64,000 nucleotides of DNA. Origin: Nipponacmea schrenckii. Its lineage: Eukaryota; Mollusca; Gastropoda; Lottiidae. Location: the NCBI GenBank assembly GCA_030562195.1, contig JAUJPP010000006.1:2728001-2792000 (forward strand), in the 5' to 3' direction. This document shows positions 49,801 to 60,245 of the stretch, in pieces. The position numbers and the translations under genes are program-made. The notes beneath the pieces are model-generated. The model had not been told where the DNA came from. It saw only the letters and a list, made by a program, of their open reading frames with translations, and did no database searches. Each line of letters begins with the position of its first letter. The first letter of the stretch is position 1.

Positions 49801-52800
49801 TCTTAGATCTGAGACAGTCTCTGTGATCTGGTAACAATATTATCAGTTCATCATATAATAACAGATGATTCCAGTCTGTATTGATAACTAGATTCTATTT
49901 CTATATAACAATCAAGACTGGTAACAATACTTCACCATTAATTCATCATATAATACAGATGATTCCAGTCTGTATTGATAACTTGATTCTATTTCTATAT
50001 AACAATCAAGACTGGTAACAATACTTCACCATTAATTCATCATATAATACAGATGATTCCAGTCTGTATTGATAACTTGATTCTATTTCTATATAACAAT
50101 CAAGACTGGTAACAATACTTCACCATTAATTCATCATATAATACAGATGATTCCAGTCTGTATTGATAACTTGATTCTATTTCTATATAACAATCAAGAC
50201 TGGTAACAATACTTCACCATTAATTCATCATATAATACAGATGATTCCAGTCTGTATTGATAACTTGATTCTATTTCTATATAACAATCAAGACTGGTAA
50301 CAATACTTCACCATTAATTCATCATATAATACAGATGATTCCAGTCTGTATTGATAACTAGATTCTATTTCTATATAACAATCAAGACTGGTAACAATAC
50401 TTCACCATTAATTCATCATATAATACAGATGATTCCAGTCTGTATTGATAACTTGATTCTATTTCTATATAACAATCAAGACTGGTAACAATACTTCACC
50501 ATTAATTCATCATATAATACAGATGATTCCAGTCTGTATTGATAACTAGATTCTATTTCTATATAACAATCAAGACTGGTAACAATACTTCACCATTAAT
50601 TCATCATATAATACAGATGATTCCAGTCTGTATTGATAACTTGATTCTATTTCTATATAACAATCAAGACTGGTAACAATACTTCACCATTAATTCATCA
50701 TATAATACAGATGATTCCAGTCTGTATTGATAACTAGATTCTATTTCTATATAACAATCAAGACTGGTAACAATACTTCACCATTAATTCATCATATAAT
50801 ACAGATGATTCCAGTCTGTATTGATAACTAGATTCTATTTCTATATAACAATCAAGACTGGTAACAATACTTCACCATTAATTCATCATATAATACAGAT
50901 GATTCCAGTCTGTATTGATAACTTGATTCTATTTCTATATAACAATCAAGACTGGTTACAATACCATTAATTCATCATATAATACAGATGATTCCAGTCT
51001 GTATTGATAACTAGATTCTATTTCTATATAACAATCAAGACTGGTACAATACTTCACCATTAATTCATCTATAATACAGATGATTCCAGTCTGTATTGAT
51101 AACTGATTCTATTTCTATATAACAATCAAGACTGGTAACAATACTTCACCATTAATTCATCATATAATACAGATGATTCCAGTCTGTATTGATAACTTGA
51201 TTCTATTTCTATATAACAATCAAGACTGGTAACAATACTTCACCATTAATTCATCATATAATACAGATGATTCCAGTCTGTATTGATAACTAGATTCTAT
51301 TTCTATGTAACAATCAAACTGGTAAAATATTCACCTTAACATCATAAATACAGGTGATTCCAGTCTGTATCTATACTAGATTCTATTTCTATAATAACAA
51401 TCAAGACTGGTTACATTTCACCATTAATTCATCATATAATACAGATTTATTGTCTGTAATTTGATAACTAGATTCTATTTCTATATAACAATAGACTGGT
51501 AACAATACTTCACATTAATTCATCATATAATACAGATGATTCCAGTCTGTATGATAACTTGATTCTATTTCTATATAACAATCAAGACTGGTAACAATAC
51601 TTCACCATTAATTCATCATATAATACAGATGATTCCAGTCTGTATTGATAACTGATTCTATTTCTATATAACAATCAAGACTGGTAACAATACTTCACCA
51701 TTAATTCATCATATAATACAGATGATTCCAGTCTGTATTGATAACTTGATTCTATTTCTATATAACAATCAAGACTGGTAACAATACTTCACCATTAATT
51801 CATCATATAATAACAGATGATTCCAGTCTGTATTGATAACTTGATTCTATTTCTATATAACAATCAAGACTGGTAACAATACTTCACCATTAATTGATCA
51901 TATAATACAGATGATTCCAGTCTGTATTGATAACTAGATTATATTTTGTTGTATTGTAGGTTGGAAAGACGTATTTGTATACTAAATCTTTATTTGACTT
52001 CAACATAAACATGTGAACATTCTCATTCCTTTAATTCCCCCCGAGTGCTCTCCCTTTTTTCCCAAAAACCATAATGACGTGTTTTTTACGACATAGGTAG
52101 TCCGAAACACTGACGATACAACACATCTCCTTTCTTTGGAAAAAAGTTTGTTTTTTTTTGTCAATAGTCACTTTGTATATGAGCTGAATATATGTGTCCA
52201 AGCTGAAAAATAAAATCACATGCTAAACTTTTGAATTAATAAAATGTTAGTTCATCACAAAGTCATTGTATCTCTGTGGTCTCCTTACAAATCTGTTACT
52301 CCTTCAGAATACCGGTGCAGGTGCGTTGTCCCGATTTGGTGCAGGGATCTGAATATAATTATTTCTGTAATTTTCTGCATCTGTGTTGAGTGTAAATCCA
52401 AAATTTTCATTGGTATTAGGTTTAAGAAATGATTCCTTTATGATATTAGGATTTACTAGAACTAATTTGGAAAAGTTCCATTTTGTTCCATTTGATAATC
52501 TGGCGCAAAAGTCATTGATTGCTGTAATTTTCAATGGTTCCGAGTATCTCATCTCCCCTTTGAAAACATGACGTTGTCCCAGAATACGGACAAAATCACC
52601 AACTTTAAATGGTTGATTTCTTTTAACACCGTGTCGTTTGTTGAAATGCTGGGTGTATTTAGCTTGATAAGTCTTGACTCTATCACGCATTGTTGAATCA
52701 TCTACACGTATTGTGTTTTTGATGTGGAGATCAGATATGGAGAGTTTCGTATGTGCTTCTCTTCCTCTCATTAATTGAAATGGAGTCTTGCCTGTAGCAC

Positions 52801-55198
52801 TGTGTGGAGTTGAATGGTATGCTACCAATCTGTCCATGGTAGATTGAACAGGAGTTTTTCCTTCGATTTTACCAATTTGAATTCCTTCTTTTATGGTTCT
52901 ATTCATACGTTCCACTAAACCGTTTGTTGATGGATGATAAATTGTGGAAAGTATGTGTTTTATGGAATTAGATTGAAGAAATTCTGTCATTTAGTAAGAG
53001 ACAAATTGTACACCATTATCAGTTACCAAGGTTTCGGGTATTCTCTGGAGAAAACATCTTGTAGAAAGTTTATAACTACATTAGTTGTAACTTCTCTAAC
53101 AAATTTGACTTCAGTCCATTTAGAATAAAAATCTACAAGGACTAAAACAAATTTGTACTTAACTTCTCCTTTAATGTAAGGTCCTTGAATATCTAACGCT
53201 AGTTTTTGCCAAACTCTTTCTGGAAGTGGAATTGGAGTTAAAGGTGGAGTTGTACATTTGAATGGTTTGTTGACGGATTTTATCTTCTACCAGTTTATCC
53301 ATATCAGGCCACCAATAGTATTGACGGATTCGGCGTTTCACCATCCTCATGCCAAAGTGTCATTCGTGTGCTATTTGGATGACACGATTCTGTAGAGTAT
53401 GTGGAACAACTAGTCTTTCATGTTGGTACAATAAACCATCTTGATGCTGTAATTCATGAGCTAGTTTATGAAACATCTTCAGATCTTTCGGAAGTGCAGA
53501 TACTGTTGGCCAATGACTATTGGTGTATTTAATAGCATTCTGTAGAGTGCAGTCTTTTGCTGTAGCTTCTTTAAATTCTGCAGATGAAATCATACTATTT
53601 GTAATGTGCTGGATGTTTGCTATAGATTCATCAGTAGGTGTATCATTGCTGTATTCCTCTTTGTCTGCAGGAATTGGTAGTCGTGACATACAATCAGCTA
53701 AAACGTTTTCAGGTCCTGAAGTGTACTCTGTCGTGTAGTTAAATTCTAACATTCTTGTAGACCATCTGTTGATGCGTGGACTTGTACGATGGGATGTAAA
53801 TCCCTTTGTGGTTAAAATATGAATTAAAGGTTTGTGGTCGGTCCTTAGTGTGAATTGTCGACCCCATATGAACATTCTTAGTCTTTTTGTAGCCCAATAA
53901 CAACCAAACATCTCTTTCTCAATAACAGAATATCTCTGTTCTGTTTCAGATAATGTTCTGGAAATAAAAGCTATTATCTTCTCTTCACCTTTAAGTATTC
54001 GGGAAAGTGTTGCACCCAAACCATATTTACTAGCATCGGTTGTAACCATAGTCTGTGCTTCACTGGAACTGCCAAAAGCACTGAGAACTTGGCGTTGACT
54101 TATTTCATACTTAATCTCATCAAAAATCTTTTGATGATTGTCTGTCCACTGGAATGTATGGAAGCGTATTAGAGCCATTCAATTTTTTTTTTTTTTTAAT
54201 TTTCAAGTTAGTAACTTGAATTTTCAAGTTAGTATCTTGAATTTTCAAGTTAGTATCATACTATACCCAACAATTCCAACTAGCATACTTACCATACGCA
54301 CCCATTCCAACTGGCATACCTCCTATCATACCATACCCACCCATTACAACAGGCCTATCATACAATCTACCTATTCCACTAAGCATACCTCTCACCATAC
54401 CATACCCACCGATTACAACTGGCAAATCATACAATCTACCAATTCCACTAAGCATATCTCCCATCACACCATGCTCACCCATTCCAACTGTCAAACCTTC
54501 CATCATACTATACCCACTCATTCCAACTACCATACCTCCCACCATACCATACCCACCCATTCCAACTGGATTATGATACAATCTACCAATTCCACTAAGC
54601 ATACCTCCCATCACACCATGCTCACCCATTCCAACTGTCAAACCTTCCATCATACTATACCCACTCATTCCAACTAGCATACCTTCTATCATACCATACC
54701 CACCCATTACAACTAGAATACCTCCTATCATACCATACCCACCCATTCCAACTAGCATACCTCCTATCATACCATAACCACCCATTACAACAGGCCTATC
54801 ATACAATCTACCAATTCCACTAAGCAAACCTCACATCATACCATACCCACCCATTCCAACTAGCATACCTCCAATCATACCATACCCACCTATTACAACA
54901 GGCCTGTATACCTGATGGGAGGTATGCTAATTGAAATGTCTTTAATTGCACATATAATGAAAAGTAATGTCTGTGGTAGCTTTTCTGCTGACGACTTAAG
55001 AGTTGGTTCTGCAATCAGAGAGTTTATAATATTTCGAGACAGTAATTATACAGAATATTCTAATTTAAATGAAATAATTGAGATGCTCGGCACCTCTTAC
55101 TTGTATATGATATTATATTTATACTATTGTACTTTATGTACGAAATAAAGCATATTATTATTGTTAGTGTTATTGTTATTGTTATTGTTGTTATTATT

Positions 55199-55232
<34 letters not shown>

Positions 55233-56273
55233 CAGGTCCCGGTGAACCACCTCAAACTAAACCGCCTATCTACCAGCCAGTTAAACCAACACAAACAACA
55301 ATAGGACAGACCTCTTTGGAACCAACTAGCCAACCAAACATAACATTTGAACAGACTACAAAATCATCACCATGTGTAACATCAGTACGGCAGGAAGTGA
55401 TTTCTAGTGAGATTAAACTGACGTTTGGTGTTGGTATTGGAATCGGAATTGGCGTTGGTTTGATTCTTTGTATCATAGCAGTAATCGGAACTGTTATTTA
55501 TTTCAAGAGATTTTCAGTTAAACGTGAGTAAACAATTAAATATAAACTAGATATTTTACTATTTTAGTCTGTATCTGATTACAAGTTGTTTAAAAGTAGG
55601 TTGATAAAATTAAAATATAGTTTATTTCATATCTCATATATTTACAGGCCAGGATTCACCAGATAAAACTCATAACATGATTACGACATATGAATCAGGT
55701 ATACTATTTTTCATATTATATATCATATTTTACTACCTTTTCAACTAAATACTTCTCTTTTACTATACTACTAAATGCATAATCTGATCGTTTTTATAAT
55801 CATCATTTATCACAAATTTATTACATTTATCAAAATATGCCGTCTGAATATATTGTACTTGTAATTGTAATGAAGTCAACTATACCAACTATACAGCCGA
55901 AAAACATCTTCATAAAAGATATAAGGATGATAAAAGGTGAAATAAAATATTTTTTTAACAGAGCTCACATACATTATGTATTAGTATCAGTGTTTATATA
56001 TTTACAGAAAATTGGTATGAGAATATGGATGAGAGGATCTCACATATCTATACAGGTAATTATTCAGTTTAAATCATAACCTTGCTATCAAATATATTGT
56101 AGCATGTGTCTCTATCGCCAGACAGGAATTATTCCACAACATTCAATGCTAATTGGTGACTGGATTTGTCAACTGGATATCTTGATCCGAGAGTTCAAAT
56201 ATCTTATATTTTGTCAACTTAATCTCGTTCAGAGAGTTTATATATGATTAATATTTCTCTTACAGGTTACTGA
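46833..56273 (+). CDS. Ig/FN3 membrane receptor with YENM tail motif
   Basis: Type I surface receptor rebuilt from eight exons: 46833-46896, 47686-47961, 48283-48570, 48949-49239, 55236-55523, 55648-55698, 56008-56055, 56266-56273. All introns are GT/AG and all phase 1. The sum is 1314 nt and 437 aa with no frame break. Exon 1 is a signal peptide (MMDSKWLKTVVIMLCLVSTVTG). Exon 2 is Ig-like (TIKCSV...FRCSG). Exon 3 is I-set-like in outline (PGHPQPQYF, YGVYQIVANNTLG), but the two core cysteines are replaced by Glu and Ile. Exon 4 is an FN3 domain (PPKNLRAWS...IQLEWT, LQPNTTYYFLV). Exon 5 is a Thr/Pro/Gln-rich stalk (307-350) and a glycine-zipper-like membrane span (about 370-396, GVGIGIGIGVG). 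The tail has TTYES (Y417), WYENMD (Y423; fits YxxM for PI3K p85 and YxN for Grb2) and IYTGY at the end. A candidate AATAAA is at 56612-56617. The second ATG (46836) could serve as start. The last 8-bp coding exon is the least certain part. Confidence 0.85.
47290..47480. repeat. 28-bp tandem repeat, five to six copies
   Basis: Units of about 28 bp (gtgtgttatgtaccttgtta, then ttgaagaa) with ataaacc/atgtacc alternation, in the first intron of the plus-strand receptor. Confidence 0.85.
48571..48948 (-). other. Intron that is fully open on the opposite strand
   Basis: The 378-bp intron between the second Ig exon and the FN3 exon is free of stops in one minus-strand frame from about 48933 down to its end and on into the Ig exon. 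That is 120 codons or more. The encoded text is balanced in composition, unlike other introns here, with KKRKDDKVYWAEKSELNYLD followed by a heptad-like DMLDIAQLLRELEEQ. There is no ATG until late in it, so it is not a stand-alone gene. A captured exon or retro-fragment of an unrelated gene is possible. Confidence 0.4.
49240..49814. other. Unique intron sequence
   Basis: The start of the 6-kb intron between the FN3 and membrane exons. It is AT-rich and no element is recognised. Confidence 0.5.
49815..51950. repeat. 94-bp satellite array, about 22 copies, in a receptor intron
   Basis: Units of 94 bp: gatgattccagtctgtattg, ataacttgattctatttcta, tataacaatcaagactggta, acaatacttcaccattaatt, catcatataataca. 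Each unit has a stem-capable pair, ccagtct...agactgg, with ttgat/atcaa inside it. Most units are almost identical. Between about 50955 and 51550 several units carry many indels, then the clean form resumes. Confidence 0.96.
52304..52990 (-). pseudogene. Gypsy-type integrase C-terminal fragment
   Basis: A 228-codon frame following the RNase H piece in the same element. It starts within the integrase core, just before the third catalytic acid (NGLVERMNRT), and continues through the TPFQLMRG segment into an SH3-like C-terminal region (VGDFVRILGQ). Upstream, about 52990-53359, the integrase reading frame changes more than once and has stops, including one directly before this ORF. The protein cannot be made as one unit. 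Confidence 0.8.
53360..54178 (-). pseudogene. Gypsy-type RNase H fragment
   Basis: An open 272-codon piece of a Ty3/gypsy pol gene. It covers the distal reverse transcriptase linker and the whole RNase H domain (TDASKYGLGA near residue 47, a Glu-containing RYSVIEKEMFG segment near 90, TDHKPL near 113) and ends in the start of the integrase zinc-binding region (VIQIAHE). It is cut by a nonsense change at the histidine-rich segment. There is no start codon context or promoter, so it is not a functional gene. Confidence 0.8.
54181..54261. repeat. Poly-T run and short 21-bp repeat
   Basis: A T15-type run followed by about three copies of gaattttcaagttagtaactt/gtatctt at the edge of the gypsy fragment. 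It could be the insertion junction or a separate micro-array. Confidence 0.6.
54262..54910. repeat. 39-bp minisatellite with composite units
   Basis: Units of about 39 bp (catacctcctatcataccat, then acccacccattccaactag) mixed with a second unit type (gcctatcatacaatctacca, then attccactaag). 39 is divisible by three and stops are rare, so long ORFs appear on both strands. The minus-strand frame reads as a Gly/Met/Tyr-rich repeat. It lies in a receptor intron with no exon evidence. Confidence 0.9.
55146..55232. repeat. TTA/TTG trinucleotide tract ending at a splice acceptor
   Basis: (tta)n with ttg and tca interruptions, running directly into tacag, the acceptor of the receptor's membrane exon at 55236. 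The microsatellite therefore supplies the pyrimidine-rich tract. Confidence 0.9.
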
Positions 56274-56629
56274 ATTAATCTGTTTTTGTTTTACCTTTAA
56301 GGACTTCGCTGTGATATAAAGAATTATAACGAGTCATAGTGGGGAATATAGTGAAGACTAGATGAAAATGCCGGTTCAAACCAACCCGCCCAAACCAAAG
56401 CATACATCGTCTCCACCTCAACAGAAGAGCTTACTCCATTTGCAGCCCAGAACACCTCACAATTGAAATCAAATACCTCATAACAGTCCTCCCCACCAAC
56501 AACCAATACCCCACCCATCTCAATGATTAGAACATCAGCGGAACCATCCACCATACCAACAACACTGGCCCACAAACTCAATAATTTTTACATCCCCAAC
56601 CCAATCCAGATAATAAAATATTACTATTG
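56274..56629. other. Receptor 3' region with a C-rich block
   Basis: The likely 3' UTR of the plus-strand receptor, then from about 56360 to 56605 a C-rich, G-poor block (cccgcccaaaccaaagcata and similar) unlike its surroundings. It contains a plus-strand reading piece (DENAGSNQPAQTKAYIVSTS) broken by a stop. The same base bias is seen in the Penelope-like fragment at 58.7 kb, so it may be another piece of such an element. This is not firm. Confidence 0.35.
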
Positions 56630-56900
56630 TTATTCTAGGTTATATAGAGATATTTCTAACTATTTAGATATTATTATTATGCTATGTTATATAGAGATAT
56701 TTCTAACTATTTAGATATTATTATTATTATTATGCTATGTTATATAGAGATATTTCTAACTATTTAGATATTATTATTATTATGCTATGTTATGTTATAT
56801 AGAGATATTTCTAACTATTTAGATATTACTATTATGCTATGTTATATAGAGATATTTCTAACTATTTAGATATTATTATTATGCTATGTTATGTATAGGT
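56630..56900. repeat. ~50-bp array, first block
   Basis: Five to six units of tatagagatatttctaactat followed by ttagatattattattatgctatgtta. Unit length varies with the number of att triplets. It is the same family as 57778-58675 and is separated from it by a non-repeat insert. Confidence 0.93.
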
Positions 56901-57777
56901 TAATGTTCAATAAGTCTAATAATTACCGGGGACGAGGACTGAAGGTCCGAGTTATACGGTCATTATTAGACGCATTGACAAACTTGAGATCCATTAACCA
57001 ACTGAAAATACAGATTAACAAAAAAAATAGCTCACTATAAACTCACTAGAGTTTTATTTACAAACAAACCTGAAATCAAAACGTTTAAGCCCTTTAGTAC
57101 AAGAATCATCAATATTCAGACTATGTGGTAATAACAATGAACCAACCAATATGGCAGCACCTGGTGTTTCGAAAAAAGTTTCATTGTTTGATTCTTTAAT
57201 ACTTATATAAATCAAAAGTAAAGATGTTCTAATTAATGGGAAAACTTTGTCAGTTTGTCTAATAATTCTCGAATTAACTCATAATCGGCCTAATTACGTA
57301 GGAAATACCTAGCTAACATCTATCAGAACTATCATAAAACACAGATGGACCTTCCTGTGTCCACATAACGTTACATAAATTATGAATGCACGAAATAACA
57401 ATGAAAAAAGCCTAATTTATCAATTGGTAAGCTTATTTGACAAGATTTGAAATACAACTTTAATCGATGCTCACAGATTTCGCCGAAATGAATAATAAAT
57501 TATCTTTTTCATTTGAAAGTAAGGATTTGAAGATAAACTTTAAGTTTTAATTGGACGTAACATTGGACACTATACATTTTGAAACCTGGATTAGTTCTCT
57601 GAATAAAGTATGAGTGAATTTAATGTGAGTAGTTGTCAGACTAATCCCCATTCATTATGGGCAAGTGTCTGATATTTAGAATCCAATATTGACTTTAATA
57701 TTGGACTCTTGGCCACTTGCCAGTACCAATATGTTGGATATTGATACGCAAAAAACAAAGGGTGACATCACATCTGT
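56901..57777. mobile_element. Hairpin-rich insert splitting the ~50-bp array
   Basis: A non-repetitive 880-bp block within one satellite family. Near its left end a long imperfect hairpin has arms gtctaataattaccg (56914-56928) and cggtcattattagac (56957-56971), matching at 14 of 15 bases, with a smaller ggac/gtcc stem in the loop. Near its right end there is a nested pair: ggcaagtg (57660-57667) with cacttgcc (57714-57721), enclosing ccaatatt (57683-57690) with aatattgg (57697-57704). No protein is encoded. The structure suggests a non-autonomous mobile element, but ends and target duplications were not resolved. Confidence 0.4.
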
Positions 57778-58675
57778 ATTATAGAGATATTTCTAACTAT
57801 TTAGATATTATTATTATTATTATTATGCTATGATATATAGAGATATTTCTAACTATTTAGATATTATTATTACTATTCTATGTTATATAGAGATATTTCT
57901 AACTATTTAGATATTATTATTATTATTATGCTATGATATATAGAGATATTACTAACTATTTAGATATTATCATTATTATGCTATGTTATATAGAGATATT
58001 TCTAACTATTTAGATATTATTATTATTATGCTATGTCATATAGAGATATTTTTAACTATTTAGATATTATTATTATTATGCTATGTTATATAGAGATATT
58101 TCTAACTATTTAGATATTATCATTATTATGCTATGTTATATAGAGATATTTCTAACTATTTAGATATTATTATTATGCTATGTTATATAGAGATATTTTT
58201 AACTATTAAGATATTATTATTATTATTATTATTATTATGCTATGATATATAGAGATATTACTAACAATTTAGATATTATCATTATTATGCTATGTTATAT
58301 AGAGATATTTCTAACTATTTCGATATTATGCTATGTTTTATAGAGATATTTCTAACTATTTAGATATTATTATTATTATGCTATGTTATATAGAGATATT
58401 TCTAACTATTTAGATATTATCATTATTATGCTATGTTATATAGAGATATTTCTAACTATTTAGATATTATTATTATGCTATGTTATATAGAGATATTTTT
58501 AACTATTAAGATATTATTATTATTATTATTATTATTATTATGCTATGATATATAGAGATATTACTAACAATTTAGATATTATCATTATTATGCTATGTTA
58601 TATAGAGATATTTCTAACTATTTCGATATTATGCTATGTTTTATAGAGATATTTCTAACTATTTAGATATTATTA
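57778..58675. repeat. ~50-bp array, second block, with a 300-bp higher-order repeat
   Basis: The same unit as 56630-56900, about 18 copies. A stretch starting near 58081 is repeated almost exactly from near 58381, including rare variants (aactattaag, actaacaattt, a shortened ctatttcgatattatgc unit). This shows a recent 300-bp multi-unit duplication. The array stops at the edge of the Penelope-like fragment. Confidence 0.93.
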
Positions 58676-59330
58676 AATGGGTTACCAATGGACTCACCAC
58701 TGTTCCCCTTAAATCAGAAATATACATGGCGCATTTCGAGGAACAATCCCTAACAAGCTCTCCAATTAAACTTCTCAGCTGGCTACGTAAAGATGTATGT
58801 GCTATTCTCCCTACAGATTTTGACCCTTCCGCCTTATAAGATTCCTTCCTTCCCAGAATCCAATTCACTGTCGAAAAAGAACTTAACAAACGAACCAACT
58901 ACCCTTTTTAGAAAGAAAATAGTAAGAAAATTGACCAAGTAATTATCCACTTCAGTATATAGAAAGCCGACCCACACAGATCAGTACATCAACGTTAAAT
59001 TTAACCATATAAAATGAAAATACGACTTAGGCCCTAATAACTAGAGCCAAATCTATTTGCAGTGACTAGGGATCCTACCAAGCTGAAAAAAAACCACATG
59101 ACCAATGTATTAAGCAGATATATCCATTACCCTCGCAACCTAGTAGATACCATCAACCCAGATCTACCAACCATCAACCTGACTAATCCATTTGTAGTAG
59201 CCGCCAGCTAACAAATCAGTAGAAGATGTCAGCCACACGAAAATACCATGAAAGTATCCTAATCAGAAAACTACAACCTACCCTCAATAAAGACCAAGGA
59301 TAAAATTTATCCAGGAAATGAAACACTATA
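58676..59330 (+). mobile_element. Decayed Penelope-like element, reverse transcriptase piece
   Basis: Reading across several frames: GLPMDSPL, then SEIYMAHFEE, LLSWLRKDV, FDPSAL, IQFTVEKE, and later VYRKPTHTDQYI and DPTKLK...TNVLSRY...YPRNLVDTI. This order is characteristic of the C-terminal half of Penelope-like reverse transcriptases and the linker after it. Frames change at least four times and the catalytic YVDD region is disrupted (residues read LRKDVCA), so it is inactive. No GIY-YIG endonuclease was identified. The left edge abuts the ~50-bp array. Confidence 0.75.
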
Positions 59331-59724
59331 CTCCTTTGATATTCAGTTTGTTGCGGTAAGTGTCTATCTTCTGTTTGATAATGGTGAACTCACCATGGGA
59401 CCAGTGGTTTGACTGGTTGTGGTAAGATCTTTGCAAATGGTGGGATTAGGAGTTGGCCAGCTTGCCTAATGGTGATAGTAGCAGGGACAGAAATTGGGCA
59501 GTGGTATAAAAGACATTCCCTCAGGAGCATACTAGGATGCGGATCTTGATAGGTTCTTTGTGGATCTTAATTGTAGCACGAGCATATAGGGCTGTTAAGA
59601 TTGGGTTAAGTTTATTGAAGACTTCTTTTTTTTTAAATTCCCGTATTAACCATGGATTTCAGGAAAGGTTTTGTGGTTCTTCTCAATGGCAGTGGTTGGG
59701 TCCTTGGGTAGCTTCTCGTAGGTT
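59331..59724. other. Spacer between the Penelope-like piece and the telomere-like tract
   Basis: Moderately GT-rich sequence with several tttgtggttct and ggtttg-like pieces. It could be a reversed fragment of another element. No recognisable protein or RNA. Confidence 0.35.
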
Positions 59725-60245
59725 TCGGGTTAGGGTTAGGGTAGGTAGGGTTAGGGTTAGGGTTAGGTAGGGTTAGGGTAGGGTAGGGTAGGGTTAGGTA
59801 GGGTTAGGTAGGGTTAGGGTAGGGTTAGGTAGGGTAGGGTTAGGGTTAGGGTTAGGTAGGGTTAGGTAGGGTAGGGTTAGGGTTTAGGGTTAGGTAGGGT
59901 TAGGTAGGGTTAGGTAGGGTTAGGGTTAGGGTTAGGTAGGGTTAGGGTTAGGTAGGTAGGGTTAGGGTTAGGGTTAGGTTAGGGTTAGGTAGGGTTAGTA
60001 GGTAGGTTAGGGTAGGTAGGGTTAGGGTTAGAGGGTTGGGTTAGGGTTAGGTAGGGTGGTAGGGTTAGGTATTAGGTTGGGTAGTTTATTAGGGATAGGA
60101 GTTTAAGAGGAGGCCTTGGGTTAGAATTAGGGAGGTTAGTAGGTTAGGATAGGGTTTGTTAGGTAGGGAGTTGAATTTGGATATTAGATTAGGGTTAGTA
60201 GGGCTATCATTGTGGAATTAAGGGTTGTTAGTTAGTAGGGTAAAT
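59725..60245. repeat. Degenerate telomere-like (TTAGGG) tract
   Basis: About 340 bp of mixed ggttag, ggtaggg and gttaggg units, then about 170 bp decaying into tttaggaggcc, ttagaattaggg and similar. The main variant is loss of one T or a tag insertion (taggtaggg). The G-rich strand is on plus, while the tract at 36961 shows the C-rich strand. Confidence 0.9.

Larger units (their letters stand above)
51951..54180 (-). mobile_element. Decayed Ty3/gypsy retrotransposon fragment
   Basis: Minus-strand fragment inserted antisense in the receptor intron. Reading from 54178 down: the end of reverse transcriptase, RNase H (TDAS, later TDHKPL, and an LADCMSRLP end), the zinc-binding and core integrase region, and the integrase C terminus with the NGLVERMNRT motif. 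Below 52300 a purine-rich stretch (gggaaaaaagggagag on the minus strand, about 52045-52060) and an AATAAA near 51980 could mark a polypurine tract and a remnant 3' LTR. Gag, protease and most of the polymerase are absent. The 5' edge at about 54180 is a poly-T/A run. Family membership is clear. The LTR call is inference. Confidence 0.8.

Noticed and set aside
56324..56629. C-rich block read as an extra exon of the plus-strand receptor
   Set aside because: The receptor already ends at 56273. The block has stops in the useful frames and a base bias like the mobile-element debris nearby.
58659..58898. Minus-strand 79-aa ORF
   Set aside because: Antisense shadow of the Penelope-like reverse transcriptase fragment, which is recognisable on the plus strand.
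59537..59770. 77-aa ORF ending in alternating Val-Arg
   Set aside because: The end is translated telomere-like repeat. No domain.
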